Shown here piece after piece: positions 16,898 to 25,751 of a stretch of 64,000 bases of DNA. The position numbers were made by a program, and so were the translations under genes. The notes under the pieces are model-generated. The model searched no databases, was not told the origin of the DNA, and saw nothing but the letters and a program-made list of their open reading frames with translations. Source of the DNA: Verrucomicrobiota bacterium (lineage in GTDB: Bacteria > Verrucomicrobiota > Verrucomicrobiia > Chthoniobacterales > Terrimicrobiaceae); assembly GCA_017305195.1 (NCBI GenBank), contig JAFKMU010000042.1, positions 62,001-126,000 of the forward strand, written 5' to 3'. Numbering within the stretch: the first letter of the stretch is position 1; every line of letters starts with the position of its first letter.

Positions 16898-18595
16898 ATG
16901 GCTAGTGATACGATCGTAGATCCGGACTTCAAGGTTCCCGCGCCCGAGCGCGTGGGCGAGGAAGGCAAGACGTGGTCCCACGTCATCCAGAACCTCGTCT
17001 TCACCGTCGACCACAAGAAGCTCGGCCTCATGTACATCGGGTCGGGCCTGCTCTTCTTCGTCGTGGCGGGCATCATGGCCACATTCATCCGCATCCAGCT
17101 GTTCTTCCCGCGCAGCACCTTCCTGGACCCGGATGTCTTCAACCGTTTCTTCACGATGCACGGCACGGCCATGGTCTTCCTGGTCGGCATGCCGATGATC
17201 TTCGGTTTCGCCAATTACCTGATCCCGATCATGATCGGCACGCGGGACATGGCGTACCCCCGCCTGAATGCCTTCGGCTTCTGGGTGTTTTTCTTCTCCG
17301 GCCTCCTGTTGTACTTCAGCTACTTCGGCGCGCCCGGCCTGTACAATGCCGGTTCCGCTCCCGACGTCGGCTGGTTCGCCTACTCGCCGCTCACGGCCAA
17401 GGCGTTCTCCCGCGGGCACAGCACGGACTACTGGACCCTCGCCATCCTGCTCGGCGGTATCGGAAGTCTGGCGACCTCGATCAACATCCTGGTCACCACC
17501 TTCTGCCTGCGCTGCAAGGGCATGACGCTGGGCCGCATGCCGCTCTTTGTCTGGCTCTTCGTCGTGGTGGCCTTCCTGGTCATCATCGCGCTGCCGCCTC
17601 TTTCGGCCTGCCAGATCATGCTCACGCTCGACCGTTACCTCGGGGCGAAGTTCTTCGACACCCAGGCGGGCGGCGACGCGGTCCTGTGGCAGCACTTCTT
17701 CTGGATCTTCGGACACCCCGAGGTGTACATCCTCATCCTTCCCGGCTTCGCCATCGCGAACGAAGTCATCCCGGTCTTCTCCCGCAAGCCCATCTTCGGC
17801 TATCCGATCATGGTCGCGGCCACGGTGATGATCGCCTTCATCTCCCTCGGTGTGTGGGCTCACCACATGTTCGCCGTCGGCATGACCTCGCTGGGCAACA
17901 CCTTCTTCGCCATCTCCACCATGGTCATCGCGGTGCCCACCGGCATCAAGATCTTCAACTGGCTCGGCACCATGTGGGGCGGCAAGCTCCACTTCGACCT
18001 GCCGATGGTCTTCTGTCTCGCCTTCCTCTTCCAGTTCCTCATCGCCGGTCTCACTGGTGTGATGCTGGCGGTGGTGCCCTTCGACTGGCAGCTCACCGAC
18101 TCGTACTTCGTCGTGGCGCACTTCCACTACGTGCTCATCGGCGCGCTGCTCTACACCCTCTTCGCCGGCATCTACTACTGGTACCCGAAGGCCTTCGGCC
18201 GCATGCTCGACCGCAAGCTCGGTTTCTGGCACTTCTGGCTCTTCACCATCGGCTTCCACCTCACCTTCTTCCCGCAGCACATCTCGGGCTTCCTCGGCAT
18301 GCCTCGCCGTATCTTCACCTACGAGGCGGGCCGCGGCTGGGAAATCTGGAACCAGCTCTCCACCATCGGCGTGATCATTCAAATCCCGGGCATCCTCTTC
18401 TTCGTCTACAACCTCATCTACTCGTACTACAAGGGTGAGGTGGCGGGCGACGATCCGTGGGACGCGTGGACCCTCGAGTGGGCCACCACCTCGCCCCCGC
18501 CGGAATACAACTTTGAGAAACTGCCGGAAGTGCGCAGCCGCCGTCCCCTCTGGGACCTGAAGCACCCCGACGATCCCGACTGGAAATTCGAATGA
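16898..18595 (+). CDS. ctaD: Cytochrome c oxidase subunit I
   Basis: 565 residues, twelve predicted helices. Haem a, haem a3 and CuB ligands are in place: MHGTAMV, GHPEVY (CuB His, with the Glu and cross-linked Tyr of A1-type oxidases), AHHMF, and VVAHFHYVL. The HPEVY glutamate and the N-terminal Asn/Asp segments suggest a classical D-channel, hence a proton-pumping A1-type oxidase. It starts 2 bp after subunit II and overlaps subunit III by 4 bp (ATGA). Confidence 0.98.
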   Translation: MASDTIVDPDFKVPAPERVGEEGKTWSHVIQNLVFTVDHKKLGLMYIGSGLLFFVVAGIMATFIRIQLFFPRSTFLDPDVFNRFFTMHGTAMVFLVGMPMIFGFANYLIPIMIGTRDMAYPRLNAFGFWVFFFSGLLLYFSYFGAPGLYNAGSAPDVGWFAYSPLTAKAFSRGHSTDYWTLAILLGGIGSLATSINILVTTFCLRCKGMTLGRMPLFVWLFVVVAFLVIIALPPLSACQIMLTLDRYLGAKFFDTQAGGDAVLWQHFFWIFGHPEVYILILPGFAIANEVIPVFSRKPIFGYPIMVAATVMIAFISLGVWAHHMFAVGMTSLGNTFFAISTMVIAVPTGIKIFNWLGTMWGGKLHFDLPMVFCLAFLFQFLIAGLTGVMLAVVPFDWQLTDSYFVVAHFHYVLIGALLYTLFAGIYYWYPKAFGRMLDRKLGFWHFWLFTIGFHLTFFPQHISGFLGMPRRIFTYEAGRGWEIWNQLSTIGVIIQIPGILFFVYNLIYSYYKGEVAGDDPWDAWTLEWATTSPPPEYNFEKLPEVRSRRPLWDLKHPDDPDWKFE

Positions 18596-19188
18596 GCTCC
18601 GCTGAACTGACCAACACCGACTCCGACTGGAAGCTGCCATCCCAGCGCAAGGTCGGGATGATCTGCCTGATTCTGACCGAATCCGCGCTGTTCACCATCT
18701 TCGTCGTCGCCTACGTCTGGTACATGGGCAAGAGCCTCAACGGGCCCTTCCCCAAGGAAGTCCTGCACATCCCCTGGCTCGCCAGCATCGCGCTCTTTGG
18801 GAGTTCCTTCACCGTGACCATCGCGGAGAAGTTCCTGCACAAGGGCAACCGTGCGCTCTTCCACGTCTGGTGGCTCGTCACCATCGCGCTCGGCGCGTAC
18901 TTCGTCTACTTCACCGGCGCCGAGTGGTACCACCTGATCTACAAGGAAAACCTCACGATCAGCACCAACGTCTTTGGCTCGACCTTCTACTCTCTGGTCG
19001 GCCTCCACGCCAGCCACGTCATCGTCGGTCTCATCCTCCTCTCGATCGTCGTGATCTCCAGCTTCCGCGGGAAGCTCGATCCCGGCCACTCCGAGCACGT
19101 CGAGATGATCGCGTGGTACTGGCACTTCGTCGACGCCATCTGGGTCGTCGTCCTCACCCTGGTCTATTTCATCAGCGTCAACTACTAG
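18592..19188 (+). CDS. ctaE: Cytochrome c oxidase subunit III
   Basis: 198 residues with five predicted helices, the short bacterial form lacking the first two helices of the mitochondrial protein. Signatures include the membrane Glu in LTESALFTIFVVAY and the C-terminal HASHVIVGL and AWYWHFVDAIWVVV segments. It stabilises subunit I and the proton-uptake path. It is translationally coupled to ctaD. Confidence 0.96.
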   Translation: MSSAELTNTDSDWKLPSQRKVGMICLILTESALFTIFVVAYVWYMGKSLNGPFPKEVLHIPWLASIALFGSSFTVTIAEKFLHKGNRALFHVWWLVTIALGAYFVYFTGAEWYHLIYKENLTISTNVFGSTFYSLVGLHASHVIVGLILLSIVVISSFRGKLDPGHSEHVEMIAWYWHFVDAIWVVVLTLVYFISVNY

Positions 19189-19191
19189 GCA

Positions 19192-20034
19192 ATGCAGCAG
19201 CACCCACATCACGATCCTGACACCATCGAGTTGCCCACGCCCACGGCGTGGCCGATCGTGTCCGCGTTCGGTCTTACCCTTCTCTTCGCCGGTCTGGTGA
19301 CGAGCCTCCTGGTTTCCGCCGTCGGCTTCCTCGTCGGCCTCCTCGGGGCCGTCGGCTGGTTCTCCGATGTCTTTCCGCATCCGAAGCACGAACCCGTGCC
19401 GGTGAATCCCGACCGCGCCCGCCCGGCGCCGATCCGCACGCAGGGCCGCGTGGTCCAGATGCTCAAGCAGGGCAACATCCCGCACCGCGCCCATGTCCCG
19501 ACGGAGTTTCATCCCTATCGCGTCGGCGTCATCGGCGGCCTCGCTGGCGGCCTCGTGATGGCCGTCCTCGCCTGCATCTGGGGCGTCGTCTTCGAGAAGA
19601 GCCTCTGGTATCCGATCAACCTCATGGCCGCCACCGGCGTGCCGGAGCTGGGCGCCTCCACCCTCAAGGCCATGCACGACTTCAGTGCCGCCGGTCTCAT
19701 CGTCGGCACCATCGCGCACGTCACTCTCTCAGTGCTCGTCGGCCTCCTCTACGCGGTCATCGTCCCGATGTTCCCGCGCAAAACCGAGTTTGTCCTGGGC
19801 GCCATCGTGGCCCCGCTGCTCTGGACCGCGCTCGTCTGGTCGACCCTCCACTGGGTCTCCCCGATGCTCTCGCAGGGCATCAACTGGCCGTGGTTCATCT
19901 TCTGCCAGATCGCCTTCGGCGCGGTCTGCGGCTGGGTCGTCTTCAAATCCGGAAAAATGGCAACGATGCAATCATGGTCGCTGGCCCAGAAAATGGGCGT
20001 GGAAAGCCAACATCGCGACGAGGAGTCCCACTAG
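19192..20034 (+). CDS. Membrane protein with subunit IV-like N-terminus, function unknown
   Basis: 280 residues. Residues 1-60 (two hydrophobic helices after PTAWPIVSAFGLTLLFAG) resemble the small subunit IV of bacterial haem-copper oxidases. The remaining 200 residues form about four further helices (GVIGGLAGGLVMAVLACIWG; SAAGLIVGTIAHVTLSVLVG and onwards) and match nothing I recognise. It may be a fusion of an oxidase subunit IV with an extra membrane module. It sits between subunit III and the diheme cytochrome, whose GTG start overlaps its stop. Confidence 0.75.
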   Translation: MQQHPHHDPDTIELPTPTAWPIVSAFGLTLLFAGLVTSLLVSAVGFLVGLLGAVGWFSDVFPHPKHEPVPVNPDRARPAPIRTQGRVVQMLKQGNIPHRAHVPTEFHPYRVGVIGGLAGGLVMAVLACIWGVVFEKSLWYPINLMAATGVPELGASTLKAMHDFSAAGLIVGTIAHVTLSVLVGLLYAVIVPMFPRKTEFVLGAIVAPLLWTALVWSTLHWVSPMLSQGINWPWFIFCQIAFGAVCGWVVFKSGKMATMQSWSLAQKMGVESQHRDEESH

Positions 20035-20738
20035 TGAAAATCGCCGCCCTTTCCCTAGCCTGCCTCTCGGCCATCGCCCTCTCGGGCTGTGACAACGTGC
20101 CCGGCCGTCCCAAGAAGGAAGACCGCCGCCCCGAGCCGCACCACGTCACCGATTTCAAGACGCTCTACAGCCAGAACTGCGCCGGTTGCCATGGCAACGG
20201 CCAGTCGGTCGGCCCGGTGATCTCGATGAACGACCCGCTCTATCTGTCCATCCTGCCCAAGGAGCAGATGCGCCAGATCGTGACCAGCGGCCGCGCCCAG
20301 AACGGCATGCCCGCCTTCTCGCTCGCCAACGGCGGTTCGCTCACCAACGAGCAGATCGGCATCATCGTCGACAACATCTACGCGTGGGCCAAGAACCCGC
20401 CGCCCGCCAACGCCCCGGCCTACAGCGCCCCGCTCGGCGACGTCGCCCGCGGCGCCGCGGTCTTCGCCGCGAATTGCGCGAGCTGCCACGGCGCGGACGG
20501 CAAGGGCCTCAAGGACAAGGCGGGCTCGGTCATCAACCCGGCCTACCTCGGCCTCGTCTCCGACCAGTATCTCCGCACCATCACCATCGCCGGTCGCAAC
20601 GATCTCGGGTGCCCCGATTTCGCCAGCCGCGTCCCCGGCAAGGCGATGACCAATGAGGAAATCAGCGATGTCGTCGCCTGGCTGGCGTCGCACCGCGAGA
20701 ATGAATTTGGCCAGAAGCTGGCCCCGGCCCAGCAGTAA
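20034..20738 (+). CDS. Diheme cytochrome c lipoprotein
   Basis: 234 residues from a GTG overlapping the previous stop codon. The lipobox LSGC near residue 20 predicts anchoring in a membrane facing the periplasm. Two class I cytochrome c modules follow, with haem sites CAGCH (Cys49) and CASCH (Cys148). Possible axial Met residues lie in NGMPAF and GKAMT. It probably shuttles electrons between the bc complex encoded downstream and the caa3 oxidase encoded upstream, or is an integral subunit of a supercomplex of the two. Confidence 0.9.
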   Translation: MKIAALSLACLSAIALSGCDNVPGRPKKEDRRPEPHHVTDFKTLYSQNCAGCHGNGQSVGPVISMNDPLYLSILPKEQMRQIVTSGRAQNGMPAFSLANGGSLTNEQIGIIVDNIYAWAKNPPPANAPAYSAPLGDVARGAAVFAANCASCHGADGKGLKDKAGSVINPAYLGLVSDQYLRTITIAGRNDLGCPDFASRVPGKAMTNEEISDVVAWLASHRENEFGQKLAPAQQ

Positions 20739-20755
20739 TCAGTTTTGCACAGGAA

Positions 20756-21325
20756 ATGACCACCGAGACGAATAACGACAAACCCTGCGGGTGTGACCAC
20801 ACGCCGGAGCCGAAGAAGACTTCGCGCCGCGACTTCCTGCTCCTGCTTGGCTTCGGTCTGAACGCCATCGCCGGTGCCATGATCGGCATCCCGCTCATCG
20901 GCTACCTCCTCTCCACCTTCTTCAAGAGCTACCCGCTCCAGTGGATCTCGCTCGGCCCGGTGACGAAGTTCCCCGAGGGAGCCACCCGCCTCGCCAGCTA
21001 CCTGAACCCCGACCACCGCGAGTGGGACGGCCAGACCGCCGAGATCCCGTGCTGGGTGCGCCGCATCCAGGAGAATGACTTCCAGGTCTTCGCCATCAAC
21101 TGCACCCACCTCGGCTGCCCCGTCCGCTGGTTCGAGGAGTCCAAGCTTTTCATGTGCCCCTGCCACGGCGGCGCCTTCTACGAGAATGGCGAGCACGCCG
21201 CTGGCCCGCCGCCGCGCGGCCTCTACGAGTACCCCTTCAAGGTGGAAAACAACGAACTGTTCATCCAGGGCGGCATCCTTCCGACGCTCGCCAATCCCAT
21301 GGACGACAAGAAGCCCCGGCACTAA
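20756..21325 (+). CDS. Rieske iron-sulfur protein of the bc complex
   Basis: 189 residues. A twin-arginine motif (SRRDFLLLLGFG) precedes a single N-terminal membrane anchor, as usual for Tat-inserted Rieske proteins. The [2Fe-2S] ligands are Cys116 and His118 (CTHLGC) and Cys134 and His137 (CPCHGG); Cys121 and Cys136 form the expected disulfide. The GPPPRGLYEYPF segment is the conserved proline loop. It receives electrons from quinol at the Qo site of the cytochrome b encoded next. A Cys pair near the N-terminus (CGCDH) is unusual and of unknown role. Confidence 0.96.
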   Translation: MTTETNNDKPCGCDHTPEPKKTSRRDFLLLLGFGLNAIAGAMIGIPLIGYLLSTFFKSYPLQWISLGPVTKFPEGATRLASYLNPDHREWDGQTAEIPCWVRRIQENDFQVFAINCTHLGCPVRWFEESKLFMCPCHGGAFYENGEHAAGPPPRGLYEYPFKVENNELFIQGGILPTLANPMDDKKPRH

Positions 21326-21331
21326 CACGCG

Positions 21332-22852
21332 ATGAACGGCAAGGCTCTCATCCAGGCTCTGAACGGTGTGTACGAGTGGGTCGACAAGCGACTCCACGTC
21401 ACGGACCTCTTTAATCACACCGCCGGCCACCCGATCCCGAAAAGCTCCGCGAGCTGGTTCTACGTCTTCGGCAGCGCCACGCTGCTCTGCTTCATGATCC
21501 AGCTCCTGACGGGCTGCCTGCTGGCGCTCGTCTACGTGCCCTCGGCCGCCGAGGCCTACACCACCCTCGAGTACCTGACCTTCCGGCAGGAGCTTGGCTG
21601 GTTCCTCCGCGCCACCCACTACTGGGGGTCGAATTTCATGGTGGGCATCATGCTCATCCACGTCACCCAGGTCTTCCTCTTCGGCGCTTACAAGTACCCG
21701 CGTGAGATCACCTGGATGTCCGGCGTGGTCCTCATGCTCCTCACGCTCGGCCTCGCCTTCACCGGTCAGGTCATGCGCTTCGACGAGGACGCCTACTGGG
21801 GTCTCGGCATCGGCGCGGCCATCGCGGGCCGCTCGCCCATGATCGGCCAGCAGGTGGTGAACTTCATGCTCGGCGGTCCCATCATCGCCAGCGAGACGCT
21901 TTCGCGCTTCTTCACCCTGCACGTCTTCGTTCTCCCGGGTTCCGTCCTCGCCCTCGTCGCCCTGCACCTCCGCATGGTCCTGACCAAGGGCATCAACGAA
22001 TACCCGAAGCCCGGCCAGATCGTCCGCAAGGAGACCTACGACAAGGAATACGCCACGATCATCAAGAAGGAGGGCATCCCGTTCTTCCCTCATGGCATCT
22101 GGAAGGATCTCGTCGCCGCTTCCATCGTCATCGGCGGCATCCTCTTCTGCGTCCTCATGTTCGGTCCCAAGGGGCCGCTCGGTGAGCCGAATCCGACGCA
22201 GATCGACACGGTGCCCCGCCCGGACTTCTTCTTCCTCTGGATCTTCGCCATCGCGGCGCTCATGCCGGACTACATGGAGACGTTCATGCTCCTGGTGGCT
22301 CCGCCGATCATCATCGGTCTGCTCTTCATCCTGCCGTTCATCAACAACACGGGGGAAAAGAGCTGGCGCCGCCGCCCGATCGCGGTCCTCTCCGTCATCC
22401 TCATCTATCTCGCCCTCGGCCTCCTCACCTACCTCGGCCAGACCTCCCCGTGGTCGCCCGACATGAAGGCATGGTCCGGCGCGGAAACGCCCCGCGAATT
22501 CGTCGAGGGCCGCTCGCCGCTGGAACTCCAGGGTCTCGCCGTGCTGCAAAACAAGCAGTGCCGCAACTGCCACGCCATCGACGGCATCGGTGGTCATCGC
22601 GGCCCCGATCTCGCCGACGTGGGCACCCGCCTCACGAAGGACCAGCTCGTGCGCCAGATTATTCAGGGTGGCGGCAACATGCCCGCTTACGGTAAGAATC
22701 TCTCCCCGTATGAGACCGATGCCCTTGTTGCCTACATGGTCTCCCTGCATCCCCGTGGCGAACAGCCTGCGCGCGACTCGGCCGTCCCGGCCACGCCCGC
22801 GCCCATGTCCGTCCAGGAAGGCGAGCAGCACGCCGCCGTGGGTGCTCACTAA
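21332..22852 (+). CDS. Cytochrome b with fused C-terminal cytochrome c
   Basis: 506 residues. The N-terminal eight-helix cytochrome b holds the four haem b histidines in LRATHYWG, MLIHVTQ, FTLHVFV and VALHLRMV. The Qo-site motif that is usually PEWY reads PDFF here (RPDFFFLW). After the last membrane helix (about 365) a cytochrome c domain follows with CRNCH at 410-414 and a distal NMPAYG Met. Such fusions replace cytochrome c1. Together with the Rieske protein this makes a compact quinol:cytochrome c oxidoreductase. Confidence 0.95.
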   Translation: MNGKALIQALNGVYEWVDKRLHVTDLFNHTAGHPIPKSSASWFYVFGSATLLCFMIQLLTGCLLALVYVPSAAEAYTTLEYLTFRQELGWFLRATHYWGSNFMVGIMLIHVTQVFLFGAYKYPREITWMSGVVLMLLTLGLAFTGQVMRFDEDAYWGLGIGAAIAGRSPMIGQQVVNFMLGGPIIASETLSRFFTLHVFVLPGSVLALVALHLRMVLTKGINEYPKPGQIVRKETYDKEYATIIKKEGIPFFPHGIWKDLVAASIVIGGILFCVLMFGPKGPLGEPNPTQIDTVPRPDFFFLWIFAIAALMPDYMETFMLLVAPPIIIGLLFILPFINNTGEKSWRRRPIAVLSVILIYLALGLLTYLGQTSPWSPDMKAWSGAETPREFVEGRSPLELQGLAVLQNKQCRNCHAIDGIGGHRGPDLADVGTRLTKDQLVRQIIQGGGNMPAYGKNLSPYETDALVAYMVSLHPRGEQPARDSAVPATPAPMSVQEGEQHAAVGAH

Positions 22853-22866
22853 TCCCGGTCATCCCA

Positions 22867-22884
22867 GCGGCGCGCGAGCGCCGC
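22867..22884. other. Small hairpin between cytochrome b and CtaG-fusion genes
   Basis: GCGGCGC and GCGCCGC (7 bp) close a GCGA loop of the GNRA class. No T-tract follows, so it is more likely an mRNA processing or stability element within the operon than a terminator. Confidence 0.35.
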
Positions 22885-22897
22885 ACCGCCCGGGGCA

Positions 22898-25153
22898 GTG
22901 AATCTGGAGACTGCCATAGCGACGTCGTGGACGTTTCAACCCGTCCCCGCGTTCGGTCTCGCTGCGACCGCCCTCATCTACATCCTCGGCTGGAATCGTC
23001 TCCGCCGTCAGGCCCCGCATCGTTTTACCCCGTACCGGCTGCTGAGCTTCCTCGGCGGCCTCGTCACGATCTACATCGCGCTGGCCTCGCCGCTCGATGC
23101 CTTTGCGTCGTTCCTGCTCATCTCACACATGGTGCAGCACCTCCTGCTCACCATGGTCGCCCCGCCGCTCATCCTGCTGGGCATCCCGCAGCTCCCCCTC
23201 CTCCTCGGCCTGCCGCGCCGCTTCGTCAGCCAGGGGCTGGGGCCCTTCCTGCGGTGGCCGGTCTTTCACGCCATCGTCGACCGCGTGACGCACCCGATCG
23301 TCTGCTGGGTGCTCTTTGTCTCGAGCAACGTCATCTGGCACATCCCGCAGCTCTACGACCTCGCGCTGCGCCACCGCGGCTGGCACGACTTTGAGCACTT
23401 CTGCTTCCTCGCCACCTCGCTGCTCTTCTGGTGGTACGTGATCCTCCCCTGGCCCAGTCGGTCAAAATACCCTCGCTGGACCGTCATCCCGTATCTGCTC
23501 GGCGCGGATCTCCAGAATACCGCCCTCGCTGCCTTCCTCTCCTTCTCCACCAGGGTCATCTACCCCACCTACGAGGCCGCGCCCCGGCTGGGCGGCTTTT
23601 CGCCGCTGGAGGATCAGAATGGCGCGGGCGCGATCATGTGGGTCCCGGGGTCCATCGTCTTTCTCTTCCCCGTCGCCTACATCGCCATCCAGTTCCTCTC
23701 GCCCAAGCGCCGCTACGCGGAACCGCCGCCTCCCCCGCGACCACCCGCCACCGCGCGCCGCTCCGGGCCGTTTGACCTGCTGCGCGTGCCGTATCTCGGG
23801 GCGTTCATCCGCTCGCGGTACTTCCGCACCGGGCTGCAACTGATCATGTTTGGCCTCGCCCTCGCCATCATCCTCGACGGACTGCTCGGGCCGCAGATGA
23901 GCCCGATGAACCTCGCGGGCGTGCTGCCGTGGACCCACTGGCGCGCCGCCACCGTCCTCGCCCTCCTCGTCGCGGGCAATTTCTTCTGCATGGCGTGCCC
24001 CTTCACCTTCGTGCGCGACCTCGGGAGAAAAGTCCTCCCCGCGCGCTTCGCCTGGCCCCGCGCCCTGCGGTCCAAGTGGATCGCCGTCGGCATCCTCGTC
24101 GTCTACTTCTGGGCCTACGAGGCCTTTGACCTCTGGGACAACCCCGCCGCCACCTCCGGCGTGTTCATCCTCTACTTCCTCGGCGCGCTGATCATCGACG
24201 GGTTCTTCAAGGACGCCAGCTTCTGCAAATACGTCTGCCCGGTCGGCCAGTTCCACTTCGTCCAGTCCCTCGTCTCGCCGCTCCAGGTGCGCGTGCGCGA
24301 GCCCGATGTCTGCGCGAGCTGCCGGACGTATGACTGCATCAAGGGCAACTCGACCCAGCGCGGGTGCGAGTTGAAGCTCTTCCAGCCCCGCAAGGCCGGG
24401 AACATGGACTGCACCTTCTGCCTCGACTGCATCAAGGCCTGCCCGCACGACAACGTCGGCATCCTCGCCACCCCCATCGCCACCGACCTCTCGATCGACC
24501 TGCCGCGCTCCTCCGTCGGGCGCTATGCGAAGCGCATCGACCTCGCCTCGCTCGTCCTCGTGCTCACCTTCGGCGCGTTTGCCAATGCCGCCGGCATGGT
24601 CGTGCCCGTGCTGAACTGGCTCGACGCCCTGAACAAGCAGCTCGGCCTCTCCACCGACCACCTGCCCACCGCCATCCTCGGCATCCTCAGCCTCGTCGTC
24701 CTCCCCGCCCTGCTCGCCTCGTGGGCCGCCGCCTTGAGCAAAAAGCAATTCGGCCTCACCCAGAGGGAAACCTTCTGCCGGTTCTCCATGGCCCTCGCCC
24801 CGCTCGGGTTCGGCATGTGGCTCGCGCACTTCACCTTCCACTTCTTCACCGCCGCGCTTACGCCCATACCCGTCATCCACCGCGTCCTGCGCGATCTCGG
24901 GCTGGCCCATGGCGAGGTGCAGTGGGCCGTGCCGTCGTGGGCTTTCTACGACCTCCCGGCGCTGGAGCTGGCCTTCCTCGGTCTCGGCTTCCTCACCTCG
25001 CTCTATATTCTTTGGCGTCTGGCCGCCTCTCTACGGCCCTCGCGCCCCTTCCCCGGGTTCCTGCCCTGGGGGCTCATCGCCGTGGCCCTTTACGCCGCCG
25101 GAGTCTGGATTATCTTCCAACCGATGCAAATGCGCGGCACCATGATGCACTGA
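22898..25153 (+). CDS. CtaG copper-assembly domain fused to CcoG/NapH-like polyferredoxin
   Basis: 751 residues from a GTG. Residues 1-275 are a caa3_CtaG membrane domain (HMVQHLLLTMVAPPLILLG, WHIPQLYD, WHDFEHFCF), known to be needed for CuB insertion into caa3 oxidase. After a Pro-rich linker (about 275-290) comes a second membrane region. It holds Cys364/Cys367 (CMACP), CKYVCP at 443, CASCRTYDC at 472 and a ferredoxin pair CTFCLDCIKACP from 505, like NapH, NosR and the Cu-reductase CcoG. Four more helices end the protein. Inference: it couples reduction of Cu(II) to its delivery into the oxidase. I know of no standard name for this fusion. Confidence 0.88.
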   Translation: MNLETAIATSWTFQPVPAFGLAATALIYILGWNRLRRQAPHRFTPYRLLSFLGGLVTIYIALASPLDAFASFLLISHMVQHLLLTMVAPPLILLGIPQLPLLLGLPRRFVSQGLGPFLRWPVFHAIVDRVTHPIVCWVLFVSSNVIWHIPQLYDLALRHRGWHDFEHFCFLATSLLFWWYVILPWPSRSKYPRWTVIPYLLGADLQNTALAAFLSFSTRVIYPTYEAAPRLGGFSPLEDQNGAGAIMWVPGSIVFLFPVAYIAIQFLSPKRRYAEPPPPPRPPATARRSGPFDLLRVPYLGAFIRSRYFRTGLQLIMFGLALAIILDGLLGPQMSPMNLAGVLPWTHWRAATVLALLVAGNFFCMACPFTFVRDLGRKVLPARFAWPRALRSKWIAVGILVVYFWAYEAFDLWDNPAATSGVFILYFLGALIIDGFFKDASFCKYVCPVGQFHFVQSLVSPLQVRVREPDVCASCRTYDCIKGNSTQRGCELKLFQPRKAGNMDCTFCLDCIKACPHDNVGILATPIATDLSIDLPRSSVGRYAKRIDLASLVLVLTFGAFANAAGMVVPVLNWLDALNKQLGLSTDHLPTAILGILSLVVLPALLASWAAALSKKQFGLTQRETFCRFSMALAPLGFGMWLAHFTFHFFTAALTPIPVIHRVLRDLGLAHGEVQWAVPSWAFYDLPALELAFLGLGFLTSLYILWRLAASLRPSRPFPGFLPWGLIAVALYAAGVWIIFQPMQMRGTMMH

Positions 25154-25156
25154 CCG

Positions 25157-25741
25157 ATGAGCAAGCCACCGTCAACGCCCCGCCTTGTCCTCGCGCTGTG
25201 CGTGCTTTGCCTCCTCGCGATCATAGCGCCCATCCCGAGCGCCCGCGCCGATGGCGGCGTGATCCTCGACCGCAAAGTCGTCGGCCCCTACGACATCACC
25301 GTCTTTGCCTCCCCCGCGCCCATTCGCGCCGGACCCGTCGATTTCAGCGTCCTCGTCCAGGACCCCGCCACCCGCGCCCCGTACTTCGATGCCGAGGTCG
25401 CCATGGCCTGGTCGGCGGAGGCCGACGCCTTTCCCGCCTGGCTCCCGCCCTGCTGCAGCATGGGCACCGCCGACAAGGCCGAGGCCACCCGCAACCACTC
25501 GGAAAACAAGATGCTCTACTCCGCCATCATGCCGGTGAAGTCGCAGGGCGCCTCAAAGCTCCTCGTGCGCGTCACCCGCAATGGCGAAACCTACACCATG
25601 ACCTGCCAGCTCAACGCCGGACCGCCCCAGCCCCCCGTCCTCGCATACTGGCCCGTACTCGCCTTCCCTCCTCTCCTCATCGTCGGATTTGGAATCCATC
25701 AGCGGCTCGTCCGGAAGGCCCGAAATTTACAGAAAGAATAA
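25157..25741 (+). CDS. FixH/YtkA-like membrane protein
   Basis: 194 residues: an N-terminal signal anchor, an extracytoplasmic beta-rich domain (about 33-160) with FixH-like segments (GPYDITVFASPAPIRAGPVDF; SVLVQDPATRAP), and a C-terminal helix. A CCSM motif followed by His and Met residues (PPCCSMG, NHSENKM) could bind copper. In ccoGHIS/fixGHIS operons a polyferredoxin gene is followed by fixH, and the same order holds here after the CtaG-polyferredoxin fusion. A role in oxidase assembly is therefore likely but not proven. Confidence 0.65.
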   Translation: MSKPPSTPRLVLALCVLCLLAIIAPIPSARADGGVILDRKVVGPYDITVFASPAPIRAGPVDFSVLVQDPATRAPYFDAEVAMAWSAEADAFPAWLPPCCSMGTADKAEATRNHSENKMLYSAIMPVKSQGASKLLVRVTRNGETYTMTCQLNAGPPQPPVLAYWPVLAFPPLLIVGFGIHQRLVRKARNLQKE

Positions 25742-25751
25742 GACATTCTAA

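Noticed and set aside
16874..18640. 588-residue antisense frame opposite cytochrome oxidase subunit I
   Set aside because: Acidic low-complexity shadow of ctaD with no domain or start context.
20543..22849. 768-residue antisense frame opposite the Rieske and cytochrome b genes
   Set aside because: Same type of shadow; all respiratory motifs are on the plus strand.
22867..22884. Hairpin between cytochrome b and the CtaG fusion as a terminator
   Set aside because: No T-tract and genes on both sides belong to one operon; kept only as a small structural element.
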